A DNA stretch of 64,000 nucleotides from BOG-933 sp037147415. Its GTDB lineage: Bacteria > Pseudomonadota > Alphaproteobacteria > Azospirillales > Azospirillaceae. The stretch spans positions 4,676-68,675 of the forward strand of contig JBAWVF010000002.1 of the NCBI GenBank assembly GCA_037147415.1, given 5' to 3'. The notes under the pieces were generated by a model that was given only the letters and a program-made list of their open reading frames with translations, had not been told where the DNA came from and did not search any database. A program made the translations under genes and the position numbers. Positions within the stretch are counted from its first letter, which is position 1. Every line of letters begins with the position of its first letter. Shown piece by piece: positions 8,043 through 15,642 of the stretch.

Positions 8043-8642
8043 ATGATAACCGATAAAGAAATTGACAATATGCTTTCCGGGATACGCGACTATCAGCATA
8101 TCCAGACGACACCCGCTGCACCCAAGGAACTCGCTCCTGTGCCAGAGACTAAACCGGAAGCGGCTATTGAAGCAAACCAGGAAGATAGCACTGAACCCCT
8201 TCAGTCCGTAACGACACTGGCAGCTGAAGGCGCGTCGGAAGAGGAAGTAATCGTCGAGTCTGCTTCTGAAGCCATGCCCGAACACCATCTCGACAGCGTC
8301 GATATGCCGAAACCGCAGCCTGAACTTGTGCCCGAGCCAATTGCGGTTCCTCATTCGCTGCCTGAGCCGGTTACCCTCACCAAAGCCAGAGAAGCGATTC
8401 GCCGTCCACCACTGCCACAACTGAGCCTTTACGATTGTTTTGTCAAAAAACAAACGCCGCCGCCCATCCGGCGCCCCACGGTTTCCGACGAGGTACATTC
8501 TTCAGCCGATTCAACAACACAGGAAGATGCACGGCTGGTTCGTCCGGAATCGCTGGCGATCAGCCCCGCCCAATCCGTGGCGGCACTGGAAAACTGGCTT
8601 TCGGCCGAGCCACGGCGCAAACCCTTTGGAAAGCGGTCGTGA
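8043..8642 (+). CDS. Acidic proline-rich protein of unknown function
   Basis: A 199-residue protein beginning MITDKEIDNMLSGIRDY, then a long Glu/Pro/Ala-rich disordered stretch (about 25-120), and ending with ALENWLSAEPRRK and a basic tail. No known domain is recognised. Composition and a tryptophan patch resemble the two MamJ-like proteins (710-2011 and 46746-48047), so an adaptor role is possible but unproven. ATG 8043 is chosen over GTG 8004 because GGAGAG lies about 8 bases upstream. The stop is only a few bases from the end of the convergent gene at 8646-9599. Confidence 0.6.
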   Translation: MITDKEIDNMLSGIRDYQHIQTTPAAPKELAPVPETKPEAAIEANQEDSTEPLQSVTTLAAEGASEEEVIVESASEAMPEHHLDSVDMPKPQPELVPEPIAVPHSLPEPVTLTKAREAIRRPPLPQLSLYDCFVKKQTPPPIRRPTVSDEVHSSADSTTQEDARLVRPESLAISPAQSVAALENWLSAEPRRKPFGKRS

Positions 8643-8645
8643 ACT

Positions 8646-9599
8646 CTACATGTGCCCGACAATGTCGGGAATTGAATCTTCGTGCATCACAGTTTCAAAA
8701 GCTGGCGCGGGCAGATATGTATATGACAGAAGTATCCCATTTTCACGGTCTTCGTCGAAAATAGGCTCCCGCTTCGACCAAACATTTTCAGCAATTTTTG
8801 AGGTGTTGACCTTAAAAACAATGATCGGCATGAACCCGATAAGTCGGAGAATATTGGTCGAGACATCGTCGCTGTCGCTGTAGCTGACCGATGAGTCGAA
8901 CATATTCTTGGCGATCAGGCGTATATGCTCAAGATTGAAGGTTTTGAATAAAACGTCATATTCGGCAACCCGCCGCCCCACCCCCGGCTCAACCGAGGTG
9001 GCAGGTAGCAGACCTTTTTTCATAATATCAGCCTTATTCCAAGATGCTGCAAAATAATAAAGCGATGCCGGCGGCTCACGAACCATTTTGTCACTGTTAA
9101 AACGGCGAAAGAAAACAGTAACACTCTGATCCGGCATGGTAAAACTTTCGACAAACCAGCCATACTCATTGACAATCGTATTCAACTCATTCAAAAAGTT
9201 TTCATGATCAAACATCAATGATTGGCCGACCACGGCCTCCCAATGCCGCATAAACATGGTTAGATTCAAGCGTTCATCATTATAAGTAAAATTACAATAA
9301 CTCTTCTGGTACATCTGCTGCCATTGAACAAAGCTCATCGGCTGCCAATTATCTCTATCGGCCTCATAGGCCTCATTAATCAGGGCTCTTTGAGATATCA
9401 GATCAACCAGAATCTGTTTCAGATCACGGCCTTCCAACGGGCGGCAATTCTCACGGGGGTGAGACAGCCGCTTGTTAAAGCCAAACACAGTGCGCAGGCC
9501 TTGCGACACCGTGACAAGATGCTTGCGCCCGATTGCCCCCAGCCCACCGGGGGAAAGGTTGAAAAAGCGGGAATGGCTGTTCGGATCAGGTTCATTCAT
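8646..9599 (-). CDS. Hypothetical protein, possible ADP-ribosyltransferase-like C-terminal domain
   Basis: 317 residues without signal peptide or membrane helix. The N-terminal half is not recognised. The C-terminal half contains SLYYFAASWNKADIMKKGLL near residue 187 and later VNTSKIAENV, FDEDRENGILLSYTYLPAPA. This order (LYxF near a helix ending in KGLLP, then a D-containing segment and a Y-PAPA strand) resembles the KptA/DarT-like ART fold, but the usual catalytic triad cannot be placed with certainty, so this is a weak inference. No ribosome site precedes ATG 9599. It lies alone on the minus strand between two plus-strand genes. Confidence 0.6.
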   Translation of the reverse strand: MNEPDPNSHSRFFNLSPGGLGAIGRKHLVTVSQGLRTVFGFNKRLSHPRENCRPLEGRDLKQILVDLISQRALINEAYEADRDNWQPMSFVQWQQMYQKSYCNFTYNDERLNLTMFMRHWEAVVGQSLMFDHENFLNELNTIVNEYGWFVESFTMPDQSVTVFFRRFNSDKMVREPPASLYYFAASWNKADIMKKGLLPATSVEPGVGRRVAEYDVLFKTFNLEHIRLIAKNMFDSSVSYSDSDDVSTNILRLIGFMPIIVFKVNTSKIAENVWSKREPIFDEDRENGILLSYTYLPAPAFETVMHEDSIPDIVGHM

Positions 9600-9704
9600 T
9601 TCGGCATCAGAGGCTAAATTCGTGCCCCTAAACTATCATGATTGCCCCCCGGCTTCGAGGGAATTACTGTTCGAACGCAACCGGCCAGCAGGAGAAAGCC
9701 AGGG

Positions 9705-10532
9705 ATGACTAACAAAGATGAACGACCGGGGCTTCTGCGCATTCCGGTCGAAAACACGTTTACCGGTCTGCTCGGCGTCATACGGGGAACCGCCCCCCGT
9801 TTTACCGCCTTACTCGCTGGTTCAGTTGGCAGTCTGCCCATGCCTGCGCTCCGATTAGCGGCAACACGCGGTGTTATCGCCGCACAACGCGAACTCGCAA
9901 CCCGGCTCGCTACTGGAGATCGCAGCACGCCTGACCCGGTTGAAGCGTTCCAATGGTTCCGCCGAGGCGCGGATAAAGGTGACATCACCTGCCAATACGC
10001 TCTCGGTGTGATGTATGCCACCGGCCAGGGTGTTCCGGAAGGTAAGTTTCAAGCTTTTCTTTTGTATCAAAAAGCAGCAGACCGCGGCCACGCGGCCGCT
10101 CAATTCAATCTGGCAGTACTTTATGATACCGGCAACGGCGTTGAGCGCGACCCGAAAAAGGCATTATACTGGTATAGTCATTCAGCTGCGCAAGGGTATG
10201 CCCGGGCTCTTTTCAATCTTGGCATTTATTATGAAACCGGCGAAGCCGGGACCATAGACCCGGAACAGGCGCTTAATTGTTATCAGAAAGCGGCGGAACA
10301 GGGCTTCGCCGAAGCTCAACTCCGGTTGGGAGCGGCCTATCTTGACGGTAGCTTATGCCGACCCGCACCCTCGGAAGCATGGTTATTATTCAGCTTAGCC
10401 GCGCTTAGCCTGGCTTCCGGAGACTTGTATGACCAAGCCGAACTGGGTCGAGACGCGGCACTACAACAAATGACCCTGGCCGAAATTGAAGCCGCGCGTC
10501 GGCGTTTTCGAAGCATCACCGCGAACTTATAG
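9705..10532 (+). CDS. Sel1-like repeat protein
   Basis: About 275 residues. Residues about 75-215 contain four Sel1-like repeats of 36 residues, with the pattern A...Y..AA..G.A.AQ..LG..Y..G.GV: AFQWFRRGADKGDITCQYAL, AFLLYQKAADRGHAAAQFNL and two more. These alpha-solenoid repeats usually mediate protein-protein contacts. No clear signal peptide is seen, so it is probably cytoplasmic. ATG 9705 is preferred over TTG 9642 because AGGAGA lies about 9 bases upstream. It is not MamA, whose repeats are TPRs and which is missing here. It converges on the STAS-like gene cluster. Confidence 0.8.
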   Translation: MTNKDERPGLLRIPVENTFTGLLGVIRGTAPRFTALLAGSVGSLPMPALRLAATRGVIAAQRELATRLATGDRSTPDPVEAFQWFRRGADKGDITCQYALGVMYATGQGVPEGKFQAFLLYQKAADRGHAAAQFNLAVLYDTGNGVERDPKKALYWYSHSAAQGYARALFNLGIYYETGEAGTIDPEQALNCYQKAAEQGFAEAQLRLGAAYLDGSLCRPAPSEAWLLFSLAALSLASGDLYDQAELGRDAALQQMTLAEIEAARRRFRSITANL

Positions 10533-10540
10533 GCGCGGCA

Positions 10541-10966
10541 TCAAATACTCTTTGAGACACCACTTTCGCTGTAATCCTGACTGGATTGTATCATGATCTT
10601 ATTAAAGCCGCGGTGACGCCGTAATGTGTCGGCCAGAACTTCTCGAACATAGGCATCATCAACGACCAGAACGGCCCGCATATTCCGATTCATGGCAAAA
10701 CCGGTCAGACGAATCAGGCATTCGATCGCCTGTTCATTAATAGAAATGCCTGTCACGAAAACCAGATTTTGAACGTCGATTAAACAAAATTCATGCGGGC
10801 CGCTGTCCATCGCGGCCAGAATGACATTTGTAATAAATGCGGAAGGCTCATCAATTACGCCCCCGATTATAACCTTTACCATGGTATTTTCATCGAAATG
10901 ATGAAGTGTTACCGTACAGGTTAGCTGGCTTCCGGCATAAGCGACCCACAATTCATTAATCTTCAT
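10541..10966 (-). CDS. Small STAS-like protein (copy 1)
   Basis: 141 residues, cytoplasmic. It begins MKINELWVAYAGSQLTCTV and has the alternating strand/helix pattern of STAS-type proteins (CLIDVQNLVFV, then AIECLIRLTGFAMNRNMRAV, then a helix with VREVLADTL). It is a divergent paralogue of 11333-11773; both start with an ELW...AG/SG...LTCT segment. STAS domains usually act as phosphorylation- or ligand-controlled binding modules in partner-switching pathways. No conserved phospho-serine can be assigned confidently. It is last in a minus-strand run: pentapeptide protein, STAS-like copy 2, small membrane protein, STAS-like copy 1. Confidence 0.65.
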   Translation of the reverse strand: MKINELWVAYAGSQLTCTVTLHHFDENTMVKVIIGGVIDEPSAFITNVILAAMDSGPHEFCLIDVQNLVFVTGISINEQAIECLIRLTGFAMNRNMRAVLVVDDAYVREVLADTLRRHRGFNKIMIQSSQDYSESGVSKSI

Positions 10967-10995
10967 ATCTGGGTCGTTCCTTTATCAATCCATCT

Positions 10996-11187
10996 TTAAC
11001 GAGTTACAGGCAAAGGCTGCGTCACCGGTGGGGTTAAATTAATAAAATTACCCTCGCTTGGCCAAATAAAATAGCATGCAATCAGTATTACAACCCAAAG
11101 TAAAATCAAGGCCGGCATATGATGGCTGCGCCTTTGGCGTGGTAACACGTCAGCAGAGGCCGGTTCGGCCTGACCATTCTCAGACAT
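10996..11187 (-). CDS. Small single-pass membrane protein
   Basis: 63 residues from ATG 11187 (a longer form from 11232 is possible). The N-terminal part is hydrophilic with RQRRSHH; one membrane helix follows (PALILLWVVILIACYFIW), then a short tail rich in Pro and Thr. The positive charge before the helix suggests the N terminus faces the cytoplasm. It is not recognised as any known Mam protein. It lies between the two STAS-like genes, so it may be a membrane partner of theirs. Confidence 0.5.
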   Translation of the reverse strand: MSENGQAEPASADVLPRQRRSHHMPALILLWVVILIACYFIWPSEGNFINLTPPVTQPLPVTR

Positions 11188-11332
11188 CGTTATAATGACC
11201 TGTGTAGCAACATGGCGCGAGGCCGGAGGCATGGAATATTATACGACTCCACGCATCATAATCAATTTTATACGACAAAAAAACCTCGGAGTGACACGCT
11301 GACCCGGATCAGCCGACGCTGAGGCGACAAAG

Positions 11333-11773
11333 TTACAGTCGCGACCCGCTCCCAACCAGGCGATCCTTCGCCAGGGCTGTGGTGGGATTATCCGCAATTG
11401 TAACCGATTTATATTTCTTACCGGGCAAATCCTTCTTCAACACGTCCTTAACACAGCCATCCTCAAGCATAACGTGCAGGTTTTTCTCATTTTGAGAAAA
11501 GTAACATACGAATTTTAGCAATTGTTCAATTGCACAATCATTGACTGTTTGCCCCGAAAAAAAAACTAAGTTGCGCGCATTAAGAAATACGGTTTCATAA
11601 ATGGAGTTTTCGATTACATCCATTATCAGGTCGTAAACATAGAGACGAGCGGGCGTAAGCATACCGGCCAACTCAATTTCAATATAGCGGCCACCGGGCC
11701 CGTCATTAACGACACAGGTGCAAGTCAATTCGTCACCCGAAAATGCTAGCCACAACTCTTTTTTCTTTAACAT
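11333..11773 (-). CDS. Small STAS-like protein (copy 2)
   Basis: 146 residues, paralogous to 10541-10966 by the opening KELWLAFSGDELTCTC and by NARNLVFFSGQTVND in place of DVQNLVFVTGISINE. The predicted fold is STAS-like; the last 20 residues are an unconserved tail. ATG 11773 is used, with GGAG about 10 bases upstream; GTG 11782 is an alternative. It starts 46 bases after the end of the pentapeptide gene on the same strand, which supports co-transcription. Function is inferred only as a protein-binding regulatory module. Confidence 0.62.
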   Translation of the reverse strand: MLKKKELWLAFSGDELTCTCVVNDGPGGRYIEIELAGMLTPARLYVYDLIMDVIENSIYETVFLNARNLVFFSGQTVNDCAIEQLLKFVCYFSQNEKNLHVMLEDGCVKDVLKKDLPGKKYKSVTIADNPTTALAKDRLVGSGSRL

Positions 11774-11819
11774 GGTGACCACTCCGCAGCCGAATTCGCC
11801 GAACCATCCGACTTACGCT

Positions 11820-12923
11820 TTATCGTCGAACTGCCGTCATTTCAGCGCCTTGCCAAAGTGTTCCGCTAACATTGCAGCCATCGATAGCGGCCTTCTTCAG
11901 ATTGGCACCGGTAAAGCTGGCACCGCTCAGATTAGCATTACTTAAAATGGCCCCTTCTAAATTTGACGGGGCCTGTTGATTTCTAATTTCAAGTTGTATT
12001 GGACTGAACGCCGCAGAAACCAAGCAACTGCCGGTCAAATTAGCCCGGCGGAGATTAACCCCGCGCAATCGGGAATTCTGTAAATTCAACCCGCTTAGAT
12101 CGGCATAGGCCAAGTCGGCCAAATCAAGATCGACCCCATGCCAATCACCACCTTCAATTTGGCAGCGATGAAGCCGGGCCCCGGCCAGCTTTCGGCCATT
12201 CATCTTTACAAAAGGCACCTTGGCCAAATCCAGGTCAAGTCGACTCCCGGCGGCTCCGCTCGTCGCCACCCATAATTCATGGCTGATCATTGCCATTACA
12301 AAATCTTTAATCGACAGTTCGCGATAAGCCGGGCCGGTAATATTATCGGGCAACACAACCCCGGCCGCACGGCACATGGCTGCGGTTGCCGAGTCGACCA
12401 CAACCCGGTTCAGGATTACGCCGGTGGTTTCGGCCCCGGTTAAATCAACGCCGATTAAAAGCGACCCGGTAAGATTGGCCCCTTGCATCTTAGCATCAAT
12501 CAGGTCGGCGCCCGTTAAATCACAATCAACCAATTTTGCCTTGGTCATTCGTGCGTGATCAAGCGAAGCCTCTATTAGTTTCGCGCCGCTGGCGTCAGCC
12601 CCATTTAGTTGCGCATCTTTTAGGTTAGCTCTTTGCAGCGAAGCATTGCGGAGATCGGCATCATTAAGCTTTGCTCCGGTAAGATTTGCGCCGGTAAGAT
12701 TCGTGCCTTGAAAACGGGCGCCACTCAAATCGGCTCCGGCTAAACTAACGCCCGAAAGATCACGAAATGAAAAGTCCGCCCGCTGACCGCTATTATTGGC
12801 CAACCATTGCTGATGTCTTCGAATCGCCAAGCGGATGTCGTAAGCTTCATCATCAAGCCTTGTGACGGGCTCAAGCTTTGAGGTGGGTTTCACGGGGGGA
12901 CTACCCTCGCGAGGGTTGTTCAT
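11820..12923 (-). CDS. Pentapeptide-repeat protein
   Basis: 367 residues. Repeats of the A[DN]LxG type fill residues about 50-200 and 260-360, again in two blocks separated by a spacer with ITGPAYRELSIKDFVMAMIS. The organisation matches the protein at 6528-7976, but the PilZ domain is absent. ATG 12923 is chosen because GGGGGAGGA lies 7 bases upstream; GTG 12953 is the longer option. It is first of a four-gene minus-strand run with the STAS-like proteins. Likely a beta-helical scaffold; the partner is unknown. Confidence 0.8.
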   Translation of the reverse strand: MNNPREGSPPVKPTSKLEPVTRLDDEAYDIRLAIRRHQQWLANNSGQRADFSFRDLSGVSLAGADLSGARFQGTNLTGANLTGAKLNDADLRNASLQRANLKDAQLNGADASGAKLIEASLDHARMTKAKLVDCDLTGADLIDAKMQGANLTGSLLIGVDLTGAETTGVILNRVVVDSATAAMCRAAGVVLPDNITGPAYRELSIKDFVMAMISHELWVATSGAAGSRLDLDLAKVPFVKMNGRKLAGARLHRCQIEGGDWHGVDLDLADLAYADLSGLNLQNSRLRGVNLRRANLTGSCLVSAAFSPIQLEIRNQQAPSNLEGAILSNANLSGASFTGANLKKAAIDGCNVSGTLWQGAEMTAVRR

Positions 12924-13068
12924 GCCTGCGTCCTCCCCCGATCCAGCGCTCACGGCCGGTTCACTAATAGCATTGACCGGTTAATTCCAGGTTAATGACA
13001 GTGCTTTAATAATTTCAGTAATTTTCCGACAAAGGTCGATTAATTCTCGATACAATATCGTTGCTTTA

Positions 13069-13515
13069 CTAAACCTTGCCCCCCCCGGCCTTTTTGCCGT
13101 ATAGCTCGAGTCGGTGGCCGATCAGCTCATAGCCCAGCTCTTTTGCGACTTTTTCTTTTAATAATTCAATTTCCGGACTTTGGAACTCGAAACATTCACC
13201 GGTATTCAGATCGATCAAGTGATGGTGGTGAGTTTCCGGCTTTTCTTCGAACCGCGCCCGGCCGTCTCCGAAATCAAGCCGGTCGATGACCCGCATCTCT
13301 TCCAGCAACCGCATCGTGCGATAGACGGTAGCAATGCTGATATTTTCATCAAGTTCGGCCGCACGGCGATAGACCAACTCGACATCGGGGTGGTCACTCG
13401 CCTCCGAAAGCACACGGGCAATGATGCGCCGCTGCTCGGTCATCTTCAGACCCTTTTCGGCACACAGCTTTTCAAGCCGGTTTAAGGGATCGCCCGCATT
13501 GCGCTCGTCAGACAT
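13069..13515 (-). CDS. fur: Fur-family iron regulator
   Basis: 148 residues. The winged-helix domain (LKMTEQRRIIARVL to the ISIATVYRTMRLLEE recognition helix, about residues 20-80) is followed by the metal-binding dimerisation domain with HHHHLID at about 105-111 and the ECFEF segment. The C-terminal CxxC zinc motifs of gammaproteobacterial Fur are missing, as is common for alphaproteobacterial Fur/Mur proteins; Irr is less likely. It would sense iron and repress or activate iron genes, and a Fur-like site precedes mms6-mmsF at 39721. ATG 13515 fits the family start better than the upstream option at 13563. A fur gene among magnetosome genes is notable. Confidence 0.88.
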   Translation of the reverse strand: MSDERNAGDPLNRLEKLCAEKGLKMTEQRRIIARVLSEASDHPDVELVYRRAAELDENISIATVYRTMRLLEEMRVIDRLDFGDGRARFEEKPETHHHHLIDLNTGECFEFQSPEIELLKEKVAKELGYELIGHRLELYGKKAGGGKV

Positions 13516-13613
13516 TCCGTCCGGATCCAGCCTAGGTACTGTTCGGCAGATGCTAAGCGGCACCCGACGCCAAATCCAGCGTTTTCTTGCCGCAGCCGAC
13601 CCGCTACTTAGTT

Positions 13614-14765
13614 TTATTTAAGCGTGAACTCATGATTGGCTGCGGCCTCGGCCATCGCAGCGGTCCGCGCGCCGAACCGAGCCTTAATCACGGGCGGTAC
13701 CCGCGCCGTGAATTGAGAAAGGGCATGCCGAGTCGGCTCGTCGAACACACCGCTAATCGGCCCTTGATAGAGCTGGAGCGAGGTCAGCGCGGTTTGCAGC
13801 CGGACAACGGCCTTGTTCGGCTCAGGTCCGGCGGGGGCAGTCACCGGATGGGCCGCCGACGGCGTGTCCGGAAGCTCTACTATAGGAGGACGAATACGAG
13901 GGCCAGGCTTACGAACCGGATCAACCGGCATCGTCATGGCCGGAACAATAGGGATTACCGGCCCAGGCACTGTTAAATTTGGCGCCGATCGAGGCTGAGA
14001 CTCACTCTGAGCCGGCGGTGGCGCCGGAGACGGCTCAGCAACGACTCCGGGGTGAAGCGTTTCGGGTTTTGCCGCCTCAATCCGAACCAAGTCGGGCCGC
14101 GCTACGTCCGGCCGCACCAACTCGGATCGAACCAACTCGGGCACCCGCTTCGGCGTCTCCGAATCATACTTGGTGCGAAGGCCGATGCTGATCGCCATGA
14201 CCACGGTTGCCAGTGCCGCAACCGGAACGGTTAACAGCCAGCGCTTGAGCGACTGGCGCGAACGCCCACCGCCCGAGCCAGGCAAAGCCGGCTTACCGGT
14301 GGCCTGATCAATCGCAATAAAATCAGTGGACTCCTGCGCCGCCTTCACCGTGCATAAGCCAACCAGATGCGGCCGAAAGACTTCAGTAATCCAGCCGGTC
14401 TTATTGCATTGAGCACATTCGGGCTTGCCGGCACAGTCGCGGCACATCGCCTCGCGATAGAAGCTAAATCCAAATTCCTGAATATAAAATTCAGTACCGA
14501 AGTCATTAAGCCGCAACAACAGGGCGTTACGGACGGCCTCTTTCATTTCCCGTAACGACAGCGGGTCGGCCAACAACGCGGTGAATTCAAGCTCAAAAGC
14601 CGCCGTAACATTGTCGGTATCGTTCAGCGGGTAACCATCGGGCGGGCGCGACTGCCCCGGCAGTGTGGTCAACCCCACGCGCCAGCCGACATCGACATCC
14701 ACGGCCAGGAACATATCCAAAGGCAAATGCGGATGCGGCGCGGGCAGATGCTGTTCAGAAGGCAT
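13614..14765 (-). CDS. Membrane protein with Cys4 zinc knuckle and peptidoglycan-binding-like C terminus
   Basis: 383 residues. A cytoplasmic N-terminal domain contains MCRDCAGKPECAQCNKTGW with Cys108, Cys111, Cys117 and Cys120, a DnaJ-like zinc knuckle. One membrane helix spans about 175-196. A long Pro/Arg-rich region follows, then a C-terminal helical module (VRLQTALTSLQLYQGPISGV ... ALSQF) like the PG_binding_1 fold. Topology would place the knuckle inside and the last domain in the periplasm, though a magnetosome-membrane location is possible. No family name is recognised. ATG 14765 has a weak ribosome site. It reads toward fur with a gap of about 100 bases. Confidence 0.65.
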   Translation of the reverse strand: MPSEQHLPAPHPHLPLDMFLAVDVDVGWRVGLTTLPGQSRPPDGYPLNDTDNVTAAFELEFTALLADPLSLREMKEAVRNALLLRLNDFGTEFYIQEFGFSFYREAMCRDCAGKPECAQCNKTGWITEVFRPHLVGLCTVKAAQESTDFIAIDQATGKPALPGSGGGRSRQSLKRWLLTVPVAALATVVMAISIGLRTKYDSETPKRVPELVRSELVRPDVARPDLVRIEAAKPETLHPGVVAEPSPAPPPAQSESQPRSAPNLTVPGPVIPIVPAMTMPVDPVRKPGPRIRPPIVELPDTPSAAHPVTAPAGPEPNKAVVRLQTALTSLQLYQGPISGVFDEPTRHALSQFTARVPPVIKARFGARTAAMAEAAANHEFTLK

Positions 14766-14866
14766 TAGGCCACGCAGATCAAACGAGAATGGGTGAGACG
14801 ATATTTAACCATGGCGACCCTTGTATTATGACACAAACCGGTTGCCGGTGACCATGCTGTTATGAT

Positions 14867-14896
14867 TTGCCCGTCAATGACCGGTGGTGCTATGCT
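14867..14896 (+). promoter_or_regulatory. Predicted promoter of the first Mms6-like module
   Basis: TTGCCC and TATGCT separated by 18 bases, about 50 bases before ATG 14946. The match is moderate and has no Fur-like sequence near it, unlike the promoter region of the mms6-mmsF pair at 39.7 kb. Confidence 0.4.
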
Positions 14897-14945
14897 GCGT
14901 CAGCGTTGATTAAGAAAGCCTCTGTTAATTCAGGAGATTTGAGCC

Positions 14946-15347
14946 ATGGCTGTTGTCGGCATTAGCCACGAGGTCGTCCGCAACACTTTGATTGCACAGG
15001 GAATGCCGCCGGTTCAGGCGGCAACTTTTCCCGGCATCGAACATGAAGTGGTTCGCGATGCGCTCGCCGCCAAAGCCTTGGGCGGTCCCGTTGCCGGAGC
15101 CCCGACCGTCGTTGCCGCAGCCGGGGGTAGCGCCGGCACTGCCAAGGCATTAACCACGGGAGGCACTCTCTGGAGCGGCAAGGGGTTCAGCCTGGGCCTA
15201 GGGCTTGGACTCGGGATCTGGGGACCGATTCTGGTCGGCGCCGCCGGTGCTGCCGCAGCCTATGCGTATTTCCGCTACCGCCAGCAACAGCTTGCTCAAG
15301 CCGAAGTCGCCGTTGAAGATGAAGGCTTCATGGCCTCCGCCGGCTGA
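14946..15347 (+). CDS. Mms6/MamD-family magnetosome protein (copy 1)
   Basis: 133 residues. The Mms6/MamD/MamG signature is present: SGKGFSLGLGLGLGIWGP at about residues 77-94, a Leu-Gly repeat, leading into a membrane segment and a basic-then-acidic tail (YRQQQ ... VEDEGF). In Mms6 the acidic C terminus binds iron and controls crystal growth while the Leu-Gly repeat drives self-assembly. The N-terminal region is longer than in the copy at 39875. AGGAG lies 8 bases before ATG. It is followed by a small membrane protein at 15369, matching the mms6-mmsF arrangement. Confidence 0.85.
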   Translation: MAVVGISHEVVRNTLIAQGMPPVQAATFPGIEHEVVRDALAAKALGGPVAGAPTVVAAAGGSAGTAKALTTGGTLWSGKGFSLGLGLGLGIWGPILVGAAGAAAAYAYFRYRQQQLAQAEVAVEDEGFMASAG

Positions 15348-15368
15348 TCCGATTGATCGTAGTTCAGC

Positions 15369-15575
15369 ATGGCCCTGATCGTCGACTCAATATGGCGTCT
15401 TGTTCCGTACTTGTTGTTAAGTACGGCGGTCTGGATGATTGTCACCGGATTGGTGGTCTTATTCCGATCGGTTGAAGGCTCGTTGACCCTGTGGTTCTGG
15501 CTGCGTCTCGCAATCGGGGTCACGATTTGTTACGCTAGCTGCCTCTGGATTCATCGACGCTACGAAAACGGGTAA
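15369..15575 (+). CDS. Small two-helix membrane protein downstream of Mms6-like copy 1
   Basis: 68 residues with two membrane helices (about 12-32 and 40-60) and short charged ends. It sits where mmsF sits in the second module, 21 bases after the Mms6-like gene, but its sequence is not clearly MmsF/MamF: the HxxQGL segment is missing and it lacks the third helix. It could be a shortened relative or an unrelated accessory protein. The ribosome site is weak, consistent with translational coupling. Confidence 0.6.
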   Translation: MALIVDSIWRLVPYLLLSTAVWMIVTGLVVLFRSVEGSLTLWFWLRLAIGVTICYASCLWIHRRYENG

Positions 15576-15594
15576 GGCCACCCTTAAAATGGAA

Positions 15595-15618
15595 CGGGCG
15601 GGGAAGTTGCCCCGCCCG
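15595..15618. terminator. GC-rich hairpin between convergent genes
   Basis: A perfect 9-bp stem, CGGGCGGGG pairing with CCCCGCCCG around a 6-base loop. On the minus strand it is followed by a short T-rich stretch (TTCCATTTT), so it may end transcription of the gene at 15643-16947; on the plus strand there is no T-tract. Confidence 0.5.
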
Positions 15619-15642
15619 CCGTCCCGTGGTGATCGAGCCGTC

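Noticed and set aside
9642..9704. TTG start extending the Sel1-repeat gene
   Set aside because: The ATG at 9705 has a good ribosome site and the extension has no family support.
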